Source: Pterobdella sp. o SKG-2022
Lineage: Eukaryota > Annelida > Clitellata > Hirudinida > Piscicolidae
Reading direction: 5' to 3'
Assembly: GCA_964035795.1 (NCBI GenBank)
Contig: OZ038320.1
Span: forward strand, 6,319,549-6,383,548
DNA: 64,000 nucleotides
The position numbers and the translations under genes were made by a program. Below, piece after piece: positions 44,501 to 57,400 of the stretch. How positions within the stretch are numbered: position 1 is the first letter of the stretch; each line of letters begins with the position of its first letter. The notes under the pieces are model-generated. The model did no database searches, was not told the origin of the DNA, and worked only from the letters and a program-made list of their open reading frames with translations.

Positions 44501-47146
44501 AAGTCTCACTGAAATGAACCAAAAGCTCCTGGAACACAACAACAGTTTAATAACCGCAAACCAAAACTTTTTCGAACAAGCCAACAGTAAAGCAGACGAA
44601 GACTCAAGCTTGGCACAAATTGCTAGTCTTAATGATGAGATAGATGGTTTGAAAAAACAATTGTCAACGTACCAACACAAGATCCCAATAGACGCCGCTT
44701 CTACGTCGAAAACATTCCAGGTTGGTTGGTTTTTCCATTATTTTATCATTTTAATATATATTAATCTTATTAGTTTATACGGCTGTACGTGTCTCGTAAC
44801 TATCGAATCATTATAAATATAGATATGACAAATTAATATAAATAAGTTGTCGTATAGAGCAACTTCACTAATAAAAAAATCGTATTTTTGCTTGTTACAC
44901 ATTCTTCTATTAAACAGCTTCAAATCTTCAGTCTGAAATAGAAAATTTTCTAAAAAAAAGGTCACTGACACTGAAGAACTGCAACAAAAGCTACAGAGCA
45001 AAGAACAAGAACTCACCGAGTTCTACTCTCAATATCAACAACTCTATCAACAATTTCAACAACACACCATCATTTCTCAACAACAAGTGGTATGGTTTGC
45101 ATAGCTTTTAAAGGATTTTATGCCTCAATGATGAAATAATTAGTTGCTCATAAAACTTAGGAGTTAGTGTTAATCACAGTACAAAAGTAGAGAGTTTAAC
45201 CCAACGGTGATGTATTATGTGTTTTACATTCAACCCTTATTGAATGAAATTAGACAATCCACTAAGAATATTGGGTTGATAAGGTAGCCATGTAACTCAA
45301 AAGTTGATTTGAAAGACTACTGTTTTATTTAACAAATAAAATCAATCCAGTAATAATATTATTAATTTAATATAAATTTTATATCAGTAGTGTAAAAATT
45401 AAAAGATCTTTTACATTTTAAATGACTCAAAGCGACTTGCTTTATATTGACAAACGGTTGAAAACATTCAAAGGAGCAACTGAAGGCTGAACTAGCAAAC
45501 AGAAGTGCAGAAGATAACGTCCCATTGAGCAAGTAAGTTCAGTTCTTGAAGGTGGCAAAATATATAAGGATTAAGTGAATGCAAAAATTTCAAATTTTTT
45601 TTCTGAGAAAATATTAAAGTTATTAAAAAAAAAATTTCGAAAAATGGTTGGTATATAAAAATAACTTACATTATCAAGATCGTATCAAGTTATTTTTAAA
45701 ATGCAACCTGTGTTTTTTTTTTGTTTATTTCGCTAACGTTTTATGATAAGGCTAAACTTATCGAAAATTATAGCTTCCGATTTTCAATAAATGTATTAAA
45801 AATTCCTCTTATTTGATGTTTTTGGTTACAAAACCTTTATACAGTCTTTTCATTAAAAATTTGAGTTGCTGCTTGCATTAAGATTGAGACTAAGTTTTTT
45901 TTTCTCCACAATTTCTTAAAAAATATAGTTTTTTTAGCAAATCTTTTGTTTTGTTTTTTGTAAAACTTCTAACAAGAACTTTTCATTTTATATTCTCATC
46001 TTTTTTTTACTTTAGACCAATGGTTTCTGCGTAAAGGAGAAGACTTAGTTTCTTTGCCTCATGAGCAATATTTCATACTTACTCAATCTCCAATAGATAC
46101 CAAACGCTAGAAGAAGACCACAGGAAACTGCAGGTTTTGTTCCAGGAAGAAGTCAACAAGAAACACATCAAGGTAAGGGAGAAATTTGTCATTGAAGAGA
46201 TATTATGGTATCTCTGAAAAGCTCCATGATAAAATTATAAAAACAATAATAATAAAAACAATAAGAATATTAATACTGCCAGAAGGACCACTTGACGATA
46301 AACATGGCGAGCATACAAGAAACAGGTCCTCTGCCCAAAACATCTTTATCGACGTCACTCGATTCCTTTTATGCCTTTTGCTCTTCCTTTATAGGTCTTT
46401 CGGGGGGTATTTTTCTGTGTATTTAATTGATTTTATATTAATTTTATTTTATTTAATATTTTTTTAGTTTTTCATTGTTTTTATTTATTGTGGTTTCATT
46501 TTCTTTTGGGATTCTTTTATTTATCGTTTTTTTAGGTCTTTACTAAAGATTAAGGAAGATTTGTGCTTTAAATCTGTTTTTAATGCATTATTTTTCATTT
46601 TTACTGTTCTCGTATTATCGTTACTATTATCAATAGCAGCAATCAATTAATAAAATTATATAAAGATTTTTAAACTGAATATCACTAAAATTCTTTCCAG
46701 GACCAAATTTACAAAAGAAACTAGCACAACTTGGACAAAGAACCAGGTTTGCTTTAACTTTGCAATACAACCCCCATCAATTCATATAAAGCTTAAATAA
46801 TAAAGATTCATTTCATTTGCTTAGACGCACAAAAAACATCTCTTTTCAAGTACCCTACATTCATATTTCTCAAACATCTACATAACACTACCATCTACAA
46901 CGCCATCTTCACCCTCACCCACTTCATCCAATATTACACACTACTGCAACCATTCTCAACACCGACCCACCCACCATCATCATCATTACCTTCAACACCA
47001 CTACATCCATCCTCACCACACCCACCCTCATCATCAGAATACCACTTGGCACAACATACCGTTATAGGGTTCCACAGAACAGAATGCTTGTCATTTTATA
47101 CCTTGTTTTCATCCACCTCGTCCTATTCAAATGCTACCTTTTCTAA
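36787..47146 (+). CDS. GOLGB1: Giantin-like golgin (GOLGB1), tail-anchored coiled coil
   Basis: Giantin is a long Golgi-rim tether. Exons: 36787-36831, 36945-37094, 37265-37366, 37505-37717, 37858-37908 (less sure), 38410-38502, 39615-39688, 39871-40165, 40383-44720, 44961-45086, 45474-45532, 46097-46172, 46283-46394 (donor uncertain, perhaps 46406), 46701-46746 and 47068-47146. All phases join and give about 1950 residues. Giantin features are an N-terminal block (DLQTRLSEQTSQIELLK then FKLKAKSQLVSA) and VSELKERLVELEDEKGSL. The last two exons join as QRTRVPQNRM, followed by a hydrophobic tail (LVILYLVFIHLVLF) ending four residues later. Human giantin ends with the similar RTRVP...YFLMIHVLL anchor. 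Nearly all the rest is heptad coiled coil rich in Lys, Glu and Asn. One exon is 4338 bases long. It contains six tandem 14-residue repeats (42086-42343). The protein is shorter than human giantin (about 3260 residues). Confidence 0.85.
38268..38362 (+). repeat. SINE body fragment in a giantin intron
   Basis: This is similar to the body of the SINE at 26008-26095, in the same order of conserved blocks. The tRNA-like head is missing or too decayed to see in the preceding bases. Confidence 0.55.
38524..39583. repeat. ATCT microsatellites flanking a LINE insertion
   Basis: ATCT tetranucleotide arrays lie at 38524-38554 and 39525-39583, one on each side of a minus-strand LINE piece. The left array continues into a TTTC/TTTA-rich stretch that touches the 3' end of the element, so part of it may be the element's own tail. 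Confidence 0.85.
38610..39522 (-). pseudogene. LINE C-terminal fragment with zinc-finger tail
   Basis: Read on the minus strand from about 39522, the frame gives the post-RT segment common to many invertebrate LINEs: VYNACVLIVLLYASETWTTY, then CLRKILGIKW, FRWNGHLVRLPNERIPKQ and KPKKRFKDCLK. It then gives three zinc-finger-like units: CGQCGRPC with SHLRSY (second His lost), CNICGKIC with MKRHEKVH, and CGNCGKVF with LKSHLRAKNC. The third is in a different frame, and the ORF ends at 38631. Frame breaks between blocks show it is dead. It is 5'-truncated and lies in an intron of the giantin gene, antisense to it. Confidence 0.85.
46850..47060 (+). other. C-rich, G-poor tract before the last giantin exon
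   Basis: About 200 bases rich in CCACC, ACCCA and CATCAT and nearly free of G lead up to the acceptor at 47067. They probably act as an extended pyrimidine-rich splice signal. A comparable tract precedes SPAG16 exon 6 on the other strand (55190-55290). Confidence 0.5.
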
Positions 47147-48464
47147 TGGGGAAAGGTATTTTATGGTGGCTTCTATAGGTTTTTAGTGAATATTACTCGT
47201 TTGTGGTGATTACTAGACATTTGAGCTTAAAACTATATTAAGAAAACTTGAAAGTTACTACAGAAACTTTGTGACATGATTTATGGTGTGGAAAATATCT
47301 ATTTATAATGGTGTTCCAATTATAAACATAGGGTCTGTATCCCTGATTTTTACTTCCTATGACTATGATATTTTGAAGATGATATTTTCAAATGATGGTT
47401 TTGCAAGAATCTCAAAATAACTATATGTAGTTGGTATTACAGTTTATGAAGGTTTGTATTAATTCTTTGGTTATGTTGCTGCTGAGTGCCAACTTCCAAA
47501 GTCGTTTCGGACAATCCTTGGAGTACCGAAAAAGTTGCTTTTGTGATGCTGGTTGTGTTTCTGGCAGGAATTTTCTCACAAAGTTATTGTGTTGGTGGGT
47601 TGGAGAAGCATCATGCCGTTTTGGGGTTTCATTCGATTCCAAACAGCTTTCATCATAATCATCAGCTTTAATATTTCATTTCGTTTTGTTTCTTGTTTAG
47701 TTTTCAATTAAGTTTTATTTAAAGATTAAACTTGATTTTTTTGAATTTGGTTTTTTTACAAAAGTCATAAGCTTTTTATTGAATTAATTTTTCCTAATTT
47801 ATATGAAACTATCTTTAATTAACGTGTATATAACTGTAAATATCGATTTAAAAACTGGTAACACTTCGTTATTTTTTAAATTATAAATTATTTTAATTCT
47901 TCAATTTATAAATCATCGTTTTAATATCAATTTTCAATTGTAAATTATTGTTTTCACAAAATTTTGAATAAAAATTCAAAAATAATTCTATATAAACGTT
48001 ATTATGAAATATAAATTAAGATGGAAGACCAAAACACAGAAAATTGTCTTGAATCTCAACATTACATGAATATCTAACCATATTGTCATGGCAACGTTAA
48101 GATGTTGAATGAAAACGATAGATTATAAGCTTGACAATAAACCATCATATCAACTGATTTTCTTGGTAAGATATTAAACTCTCTTATAAATACCAAATTT
48201 AAACAGCAGAGCATTAGAATCCTTTAATGAACTATAAATTTCTCTGGGTTAACGTCTTTAATACCCGATAAGTAAAAATATATATCAAATCATTATCAGT
48301 ATTGTGCGGTTAAATTATTTTTTGCAATCAACACTAGCAAAAATAAATTTCTCAAAACGATGTGAACCAACAAAACCAAGGACAGATTAATATCCCATTA
48401 GGAGCACATTAATCTAGAATCGTGTAAAACCATCAGTACGCAAATTAGATTAAGCCCCATTTGA
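47147..48464. other. Convergent intergenic region between giantin and SPAG16
   Basis: This region holds the 3' flanks of both genes. A conserved-looking frame at 47486-47671 has a hydrophobic stretch, but it is not needed once the giantin tail exon at 47068 is recognised. A 14/14 X-box match lies at 48082-48095. No gene start can be attached to it; the nearest plus-strand ATG (48021) opens only 18 codons. Confidence 0.5.
48082..48095. promoter_or_regulatory. RFX X-box-like site, orphan
   Basis: ATTGTCATGGCAAC fits RYYNYYATRRNRAC at every position. It lies between the convergent 3' ends of two genes, where a promoter is not expected. With this base composition I estimate about three chance matches in the window, so it may be one. 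Confidence 0.35.
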
Positions 48465-51400
48465 TCACTTCCACAATCTGACAGTGCAATCTGTGCCACC
48501 AGACAATAGAAATTCGCCACTTAAATCGTATGCCAGGCACTGCACTGAGTCTTCGTTGCCTTGCAGATTGTACACCTTGCATGCGTTTCAAAAATTATTT
48601 AAGCTATAGTGCTTTGAGTTTAAGTTTCTCGAGAAGAATTTGTTAATTAATGATATTTTCAAAATGTTCTGCTAAACTTATCAATTGTGAAACGAAATCT
48701 CAGTCAAAGACGATCTAACGTTCAATTTACTGTTTTAACTACTAATAAAGTTTAAAATTGAACCTTCACTATACACCTATCGCTTTTCCCTCTACCTCTC
48801 CCCTTCACCTCATGCTTCCCAAGGTTAATCACTCTAATGATGGAGTCACTGCAAGCCACAGCCACCACACTGCCAGTAGGGTCGAAGGTACACTGGTTAC
48901 AACACACCTCAGTTCCTGGAATAGCTTTGCTGGCTGGGGGCCTGTTATGATAGTTTTCAGTAACGTGTTTAATATAATCTATATGGTTAATAATACTTTG
49001 AATAATATGTAAATAGTTTTGTGGTAGTTTTTGGCGAGTTGTTGTTTACTATGACGCTCTATGCGCCTGTGAGCGTAAGAGGCTTTAATAATATTTATAT
49101 GTTTATTTCTTTAAGGAAAAACATGGCGAATTTGTTAGCAAAGTTTGTGTGGCAGTTTTTGGCTGTTTTATCTTAAATTTTCGAGATTATTCTACTAAAA
49201 ATCGGCTGTATTATAATAAAATGAAATAACTTTTTTATGAACCTTTTTAAATTTTGAAATAAAAATATTTCTTTAAATAATAAATCAAATTTTTGTTAAA
49301 AATTCTCATATCAAACCACACCTGAAAAAAGTATAATAATAATAATAATAATAATAATTTACGAGGTTTATTATAGTGATGTTTAACCCAGAAAGTTTCA
49401 AGATCACTTGGTATGTGTAAAATATTCTAATATAATAATAGGTTATAACAGCTTAATATTTTTTGAAAAAAAAAATAGTTTTTAGCCCCTTTCCAAAGTC
49501 CTTCACTTTCCTAGCCATTCTTAAGCCTTTCAACAAGCCGTTCCACAAACTCAGACCTTCAAAATCAAACCTACGCTTTTCAATACTAGAGATTTTGGAC
49601 TTAGGGACGTATAAATTGGTTTAGTCCGAAGATCTAAGCTTTCGCCTTTCAGGTATTTCAGAGATAGGTATGAGTCTTTTCGATATATATTTTAGACCAT
49701 ATCCTAGCCTACATTTAAATATAAGTAATAATATTTTATAAACTAATCTATCCCTAACTTTGACCCAATGCAACTTTTTCAAGACTGGATTTATATGGTC
49801 AAACTTCCTTGTGCCTGTAATTAACCTGGTTGTAGTGTTGATAAGAGACTGGACTCTACACAGCTGCTTTTCAGGTAACCCAGCTAACAATGTGTTGCAA
49901 CAATCTATTCTGCTCAGAATCAAAGCAACAGCAAGGGTCCTCAACGCTTCATAAGAAAGACACTTCTTAATGGACCTTATCTGCCTGAGAGCTGAGAAGC
50001 CTGCTTGCAACATCTTACTTATATGTGAGTTCATGCTCAAGTCTCGTTCCATGAAAACACCCAGGCTCTTGACACTTTCTGAAGATGAAATGAAGGTATC
50101 CAGTATCCTAATCTGTTTGGTCGGTAACTTTTCACCTTTCTCAAAGAAGAAAACCATATAGCTTCAGTTTTGGATCTATTGAGTTTAAGACTATTGGATT
50201 CCATCCAGGCTGCCATCTCATCGACACAGTCCGACAATCTGTTCTGCAATTGCTCAGTTTCACCATGGACACAGCTAGAATACATTTGTGTCATCTGCAT
50301 ATTGGTGAAAACTCAAGTTACATGCTTGTAATAAATACAAAAATTTTTTAAATCGTCACAATAGAAGACATTTGATACAATAAACTAATATTAAAATTAA
50401 CTAGTATCAAAATAACATTAGAAATACTCAAAACGGCGGTAATTGAAAAAAACCAACAATAAAATGATACCACATCGTAGCACAATGTTTCTCAATTTGT
50501 TACAAAATCGTTGCAGTTGAACACCAAAATTTAAGCAAATGATCACCGAGGTCTGGTGACCAGTTAAAACCTTTATGAGAGCATCTAAGAATAAACAAAA
50601 CCACATCATAAATAAGAACACAGTCCAACTTGATAGTAAAAGCTGATGCGGCGATAGCTGCCTTGTTGGTAGGGTAGCTGGCTGTGAGGACTGACTCTGG
50701 CTTGAAGACCATCTCTGTCAGTATCTGTTTCTGCCTCACGTCCCATACGTTCATGTATCCACCACTGTCACATGATACTATGAAGTTGCCCTAAGTTATT
50801 TGAATAACATAACTTGAAGAGTTGTTGACTCATATAGTTCAGCTGGTCAAACTTCTAAACATCATACAAGATTACCTTGAGTGAGAAATTACAGCTGTTG
50901 ATTGAATGCCTGTGTCCTCTGTAAATTCCTCCGCAGATGTTCTGAGTGGTTATTTATGGGTGAGTTTAGTTATTTTTTTCAAATAAATAGCTAGCTTATA
51001 AGCTCAATATTTGGTTAAAAAAACGGTTTATAAAAAGTATTCGTTTGAACAATGGGAAGATATTTACAGATATAACAAGCTAGTCTAAAAATCATCCTTA
51101 AAATAAAACACAATCTTACTTTAAGGTTTGGAATACAATTTCATTAATAATTTATAAAAAACTACATTGGAAAATATTGACTATAACATTTATAATAATA
51201 TAAAGTTAATATAGGATTTATTGATGGTTAGTTCTATTGAACCTACAAATTGAAGGGCCAAAACTTTTAATTCAACTTTATAACCAACCTGTAAAAAAAC
51301 GTGATTAAAACCAACGTACAACCCTTTAAAACACAAACAAAAATAGCAAATCCTTTCCCATTTACCCCTTTTCTCCCAAAAAAAAAACCAGCACCAAACC

Positions 51401-54400
51401 GTTCTAGCATCCCAGATGCATATGGTCTTGTCAGAAGACCCTGTGAGAAGGATGTTGGAGTAATGGAGGAATGTGATGGAGTTGACTGAGTCACTATGGC
51501 CTCTCAAGGTGTACTTGCAGCGTAAACTGGGGGTTGTATAAGGGTTTTGTTAGTGGTGGGTTTGGTTGTTTGATGTCAGTTTTTTGTGATGATGGTGTGG
51601 CTGTTGGGAATTGAAAAAGAATGAATGTATCTAATAATTGTATTCTTCTAAAGTTTTCAAAAGCAACCAAAAACTTTTTTCAAAAATTCAATTTAATTTT
51701 GTTGTTGCTACTTTTTGCTGCTTTACTAATTTGAACAAAATAGATCGTCACTTCCAACATACACTCTAATCGCACACATATCCAACAAACATATACATAA
51801 CTAAAAAATACATATAATAACCACAATCATCACCTGTTAAGATCCCACAGTTTGGCAGTATGGTCTAAGGAACATGAAGCTACGAAGTCCCCTCCAAAGT
51901 TCCATGACACACCCCACACTACGGAAGAATTGTTGTCGTATTGTATAAATAAATAACAGGAGTAATAGAAATATAAAACGCCAATTGTTTATTAATGTTG
52001 GAATGTGTGGGACTATTTGAGTTGATGCTACTATCAACGTAGTCATTATTATATTGAAAAGCTTGCAGCTGGCACCATTATAATCATAGACGTCATCAAA
52101 TCTTGTTTTCCAGTTTTCAAATAACTTAAGGAAACATATTTCAAAAGCTGACTTGCTTTTATAACACTACATAACTAAAACTTGAAGCATCTCACTGCCA
52201 CCAACCAGCTTTTCGATGACTCATGAACGAATGCAGACACATGCCTTCGTTAAGGTCCCAAATCCTCACCGTGGTATCTCCCGAAGATGTAGCCAAACGG
52301 TACCCTCTGGCGCAGTAATATCATATTATAATAAGGTATGCTGGTTTTTGAATTTTTATTATTAAATGTTCCAAATCTTTTTGAGAAAAATGAAAAAAAA
52401 TGAAGCAGAAAAACATCAAAAAAATTAAAAATACGAAAAAATACCGAAACAACCAAAATAAGTAAAAAAAAAACCAGAATAAGAACAAAAACCATCTAAA
52501 AAGCCATAAAATCCATGTAACATACGAAGGGTCGATATCGCAGTCAGATATCCAGTCAAGGTGTCCATGCGCCTGCACTTGCAGATCAAAAGTTTCCAGA
52601 GACCACAGTTTCCACAACATATCATCACTGGTTGTCACCATAGAGTCTCCTCTGGTTTTGATGCTGCGGTGAGAAGTGGTTGATAAAGGAGTTGTATTTG
52701 AAATTTTTTGGTGGTTGTAGAAAAATTTTCAAAAGTATTAATCTGAAGTTTTTTTATTGAAGCCCTCAAAAGATATACAAGTTATAAATAATTTATTTGC
52801 TGCAACTTTCAAACATACCTAATAAGTTGAAAATCGATCTATCTTCTGTAACCAGCAAATCACCCATCAACTAAGCCCCCCGAAATCGAACCTTAAGCCC
52901 CATCCAATTGAAATCTTATAGCACCCACTTACTAACTCTAAAACCCAACTAAACCGTTCATCCACCCATTCTCTTTTTCACACCCACCTGGTTATGGTCT
53001 GGTCATGCGCCACAAGCATGGTGGCCTGCGTGAAGCCTTCGTTCTTGAGCAAGAATGGGCAGGGTAGCTGCACTCTCGACAGATCTGGGTTGTATCTAGA
53101 GTCTTTAGTGAACTTTGAGTCCTTTGGGAGTGAGTGTTTGTAGTGGTTGGGGTGGTAGAAAATTTGACGGCAGTGATGATTTTGTTATTCATGTGTTAAA
53201 TGTACATATATAAATATTGTGATTATGGATATATTAGTTACAGTGTTTTTCTATGATATTATCAATCGGGGTGATGATGGTGGAAAGCGTAAGAGGCAGT
53301 GGTTGTGAGGGTAGTGGTAGCATTAATATGTGTTAAATGTACATATATAAATATTGTGATTATGGATATATTAGTTAGTGTTTTTCTATGATATTATCAA
53401 TCGGGGTGATGATGGTGGGAAGCGTAAGAGGCAGTGGTTGTGAGGGTAGTGGTAGCATTAATTAAGTTAAAAGTTTTAGCATTATAATGTTCAAAAATAT
53501 AGAATCATTATCGTAAAAATAATTATAATCATCAAAATAGTAATAAAGAATTTCTCACATAAACAGAGGGCCCACTACTATTGAAGTTCTTGTTGAAGTT
53601 TCCATCTTTTTTACCACTAACGTTGTTTTTATTTTCATTTTTCAACTCATTTTCTTCGGAGAATTTTTTGAAGTTTTTCATAGGAGCAAGTTTGTTTTTT
53701 CTCAGGTCTTGTGTTTTTTGGAAGCGGTTTTCGTTGAGTGTTGATTTATTTTTCAAATTTGATGGTTTCCTTGTTTCTGCTTTGCCGTTAGGTTTATTAT
53801 TTGTAATATACTTATTATTGTTGTTATTATTGGTTTTGTTATTCAATTTATTATTGTTAGTGTTATTATGATCTTTTTTGGCTGTTTTATCTTTGTTATT
53901 CATGTTAATGTTAGGATCACTAGAGTCTATCGTTCCCATGCTGTACTTCTTCACTGGAAACAAGTCAGAACATATATGGAAAAAATTGTTGAGCACTTCG
54001 TTTTTTTTATAAAGTACGAAGCTTTTCTTTAGCAGTGTAACAATTTCAAATGTCATGGACTATCCATGTATAATTAAAATTTTTTTTTTAAATCTTGCGT
54101 AAAACAAGAACTATATGAATTACACGAGAACTAACATATCAAACACAAAACCGAGTAAAAAAAAACCCAACGCACCTATCATGGCAACAAGCTCTTCCTT
54201 AGTTTGGTTTAGTTGTCTTTTGCAAAGGTACTGATCTCTCATGGCTTTCTCGTACTTCTCCTTCAAAGCTGTCATCACCGGCTCCATGCTGGAACAGGAG
54301 CATGCCAACCGACGCAGATCAACTCTTAGTCTGTCCTTCTCCTTTATTGCATGAGATTTTGGGTTTGTTGAGTTGAGTAGCTAATAGATTCATTAATTAA

Positions 54401-57400
54401 TATATTAGTTAGTAATATATTGATTTACTGTTCAATTGATTATTTTATTTGTTAAATTGAGTCTTTAATTATTAACTTGTTTATCGATTGATTCATTTTC
54501 TGATTATAGAGCCATTTGAGATAGCTATTCATGTTTAGTTAGTTAAACAATTCATTTGTCCATATAACAATACTTCTCTTCTAAATAAAATCTTATGCTT
54601 TACTAATCCTCATTTTCTCACCTGTGTGATTCTCCTATGCTGCATTTTATGGTAGTCCCTCTCCTTTATCAGCTTTTGCATCCGTTCCTTACACTTCCTG
54701 TATAAAATACAATAGTCCATGTTATATGCTCTTGAATTGATTGAAGATTACGGCTATGATTATTACTCATATAATTCAGAGATTTTTATCATTAGTTGAG
54801 CTATATTGAATGTTGAAGCGCAAGTACTTAAAATATTGACGATTGGAACATTTATTATATACAACGCACACTAGCAAAAAAGATTTGGAAAACAAATCAA
54901 CCATAAAATCAGCTTAAAAAAAACTTAAAACAATGATGATAATAAAAAAAATAAGTGATAAGTGATGCTTACAGTTGTTCAACCCATGCTAGCATTAAAA
55001 CGGACGTAAAACGAAGTTGAAGACGACCATAAAGACAACGACAGTTATGGTGATGATGATACTAACGTTGTTATACAGTTGAGTTTGTCTACCTCCTTGT
55101 TCTTATCTATGAGCATCCTGGTCAATTGCATGTTCCAGAGATACAAGTCATCAACGCCTTCAAAGTCTGAGGGCTTCACTATGTTCTGTTGTGTGAGAGG
55201 CGGGTGGGGGGTGAGTTGGTGGGTCGGTAAATAGATAGTGGGTGGGAATGGGTAGTGGATGGGTGGGTGTCTGGTTGTGTGTAGTAGATGGTGGAAGAAA
55301 AGGAGTATGTGAGGGTCATTAAGATTATGAAGATGTGTGTGATGAAGTTTCTTTATAACTAAGAAAGTTTATTTTATGTGGTGATGGGCAGAACAAATGA
55401 CTATGGTATAGTAGGAAACACCAAGGTTCTTAGCATTTTATTTAGGGCATTATTACGTTTTCATGTTCATTATATTACTTTATAGAATAACATATAAGGT
55501 AAATGGTTAATAGTTGTTGAGTTGTGGTGGGTGGCTTGTGAGGGTAGGTAGTAGTTTGTGGAGAAAGGTCAAGGGGAGGTTTGTATGAAGAAAAAAGCAT
55601 CAGATGGTTCAACGTTTAATATTTGTAAGTATTATTATCTAGCTAAGTTGTATATATCATTTATATATTCAAATAAATTTTTGTAACTATCGAGTCCTAA
55701 ATTTATACCAATCTGTTTTTCAGAAATTTTTGATATAATTATTATTAAATTCACTTTTTGTTCCATCAGAAACCATTCTTGTTGGAAAGCGTCCAAACTT
55801 TTCTGCATCTGCATCCCTACAAAGAAGTTTCTGCAAAAACATCAATAAATAATACAATAAAAATGTTGAACGTAGCAATTCAATAGATCAGTATTAGCCT
55901 GAATCTTAATGATTACAAATCTTATCATTAAGTAATATGTCATAGTAATATGCACCGTATATAGTCTTCAGGTAACTCTGGCTTGCAGGATAAGGTAACT
56001 TTAGGCTTTTCTTCTTTCATTTTCTGAGAAAGTACAATAAAATTGTTTATCCATGTATTGGTGAAAATAGATGGAAGTAATTTATATAAACTTAAAAAAA
56101 GCAATAACCTGGAAAACACAACTGTATGAAACAAAACACTGAATTTTATTTCAAAAACCGGTGCAAAATTTATCACAAGATTAACTTGCAAGCAAGTAAT
56201 TCAGACCTTAAGTTGAATTTAATTAAAACCTTGGTAAGATTATGGTTTCGATGGAACTCAGCATTAATACAACGAGCTTTATGAATAATAGTTGTGAAAA
56301 TATTATGATAACTAAACAGTTATCACCTCGACTTCTTTATCTATGACACACGTCTGAAGCTTCTTCACTATGTTGTTGAGGTCTTCATAGTTGTCTAACG
56401 AATGAAGTTTAATGGTGTAAGTTAGTTCAAGTTGAATTTCAGTGTTGTTATCTAAGAAATTTCAAAGCAATGCTAATAACTATTTAAAAAAAAGGTTATT
56501 TTTAAAAATTAAAGTTTTTTTGCTTGAAAATGTATTGGTTTGATTCATTCATTGAATGATTCATGTTTAAGATGAGGTTTCATGAAAGTGAAAAAAAATT
56601 TTTTAGTCCCAAGTTTTATCTAGAAGCGACTTGATAAAATGTTGATGACTCATCTTTGGCACATAAATATATCGAAAAGTTTAAAACCTTCTTCAACATA
56701 TTAATAACCATAATATCTTCTTTAATATGATCGGAACGAAGAGGCGCTATAGAAATTAAAACAACTTTTCTTTAGTTATTTTTAATTTATCTCAAGTCGT
56801 TCAAATAGCTATATATAACTTTACTAATGTTTAATGAAAGAAAAAACAGTTAGAATTATTATCTGAGGGCTTCAAAGGTGATTTACCTTCACATGCTGAA
56901 TAATTTTAATTAAACTACATTATAACAGCTAAAAATAACCTAAAGAGCTCCCGCCCGCATCTTCTTCCACCCAATCATAATCTACCCCATCATCCTCATC
57001 TTCACTCAGTGTACATTCTTTAAAATGAAAATCAATCAGATCAATAAATAAATTGAGCGTGAGTGATATCTGTAGTAATGGGGTTGAAACAGTATTTTAT
57101 TAATTTGAAGAGAATAATGAATAATATTAATTTGATTCGATTAAAAATAAATGAATTGCTTATATTAGGTTGTTCAGACAAACATGCTAACTTTTAAGTT
57201 TATTATAGCATATAGAAAAAAAATGCTGCAAATTATTTGCACACTAAAGGTAATTTTATTAAATACAAAGCTTTTCGTTAACAAAGTAACATTATCAAGT
57301 ATAAAATTACTTTTAGTGTTCAAATAATTTGCAGTATTTACTTTGGCTAAAGAGGATTAGACAAAAAAATATTTATAAGTAGCATCTTCAGTATAAAAAA

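Noticed and set aside
46722..46724. Stop codon ending giantin at the 46701 exon
   Set aside because: It is in frame only if the exon at 46283 is skipped. Including that exon shifts the phase, opens the frame and leads into the conserved tail.
47431..47671. Terminal membrane-anchored exon of giantin
   Set aside because: Two overlapping frames here include a hydrophobic stretch, but the reading phase after 46746 does not fit the hydrophobic frame. The exon at 47068-47146 fits both phase and giantin similarity.
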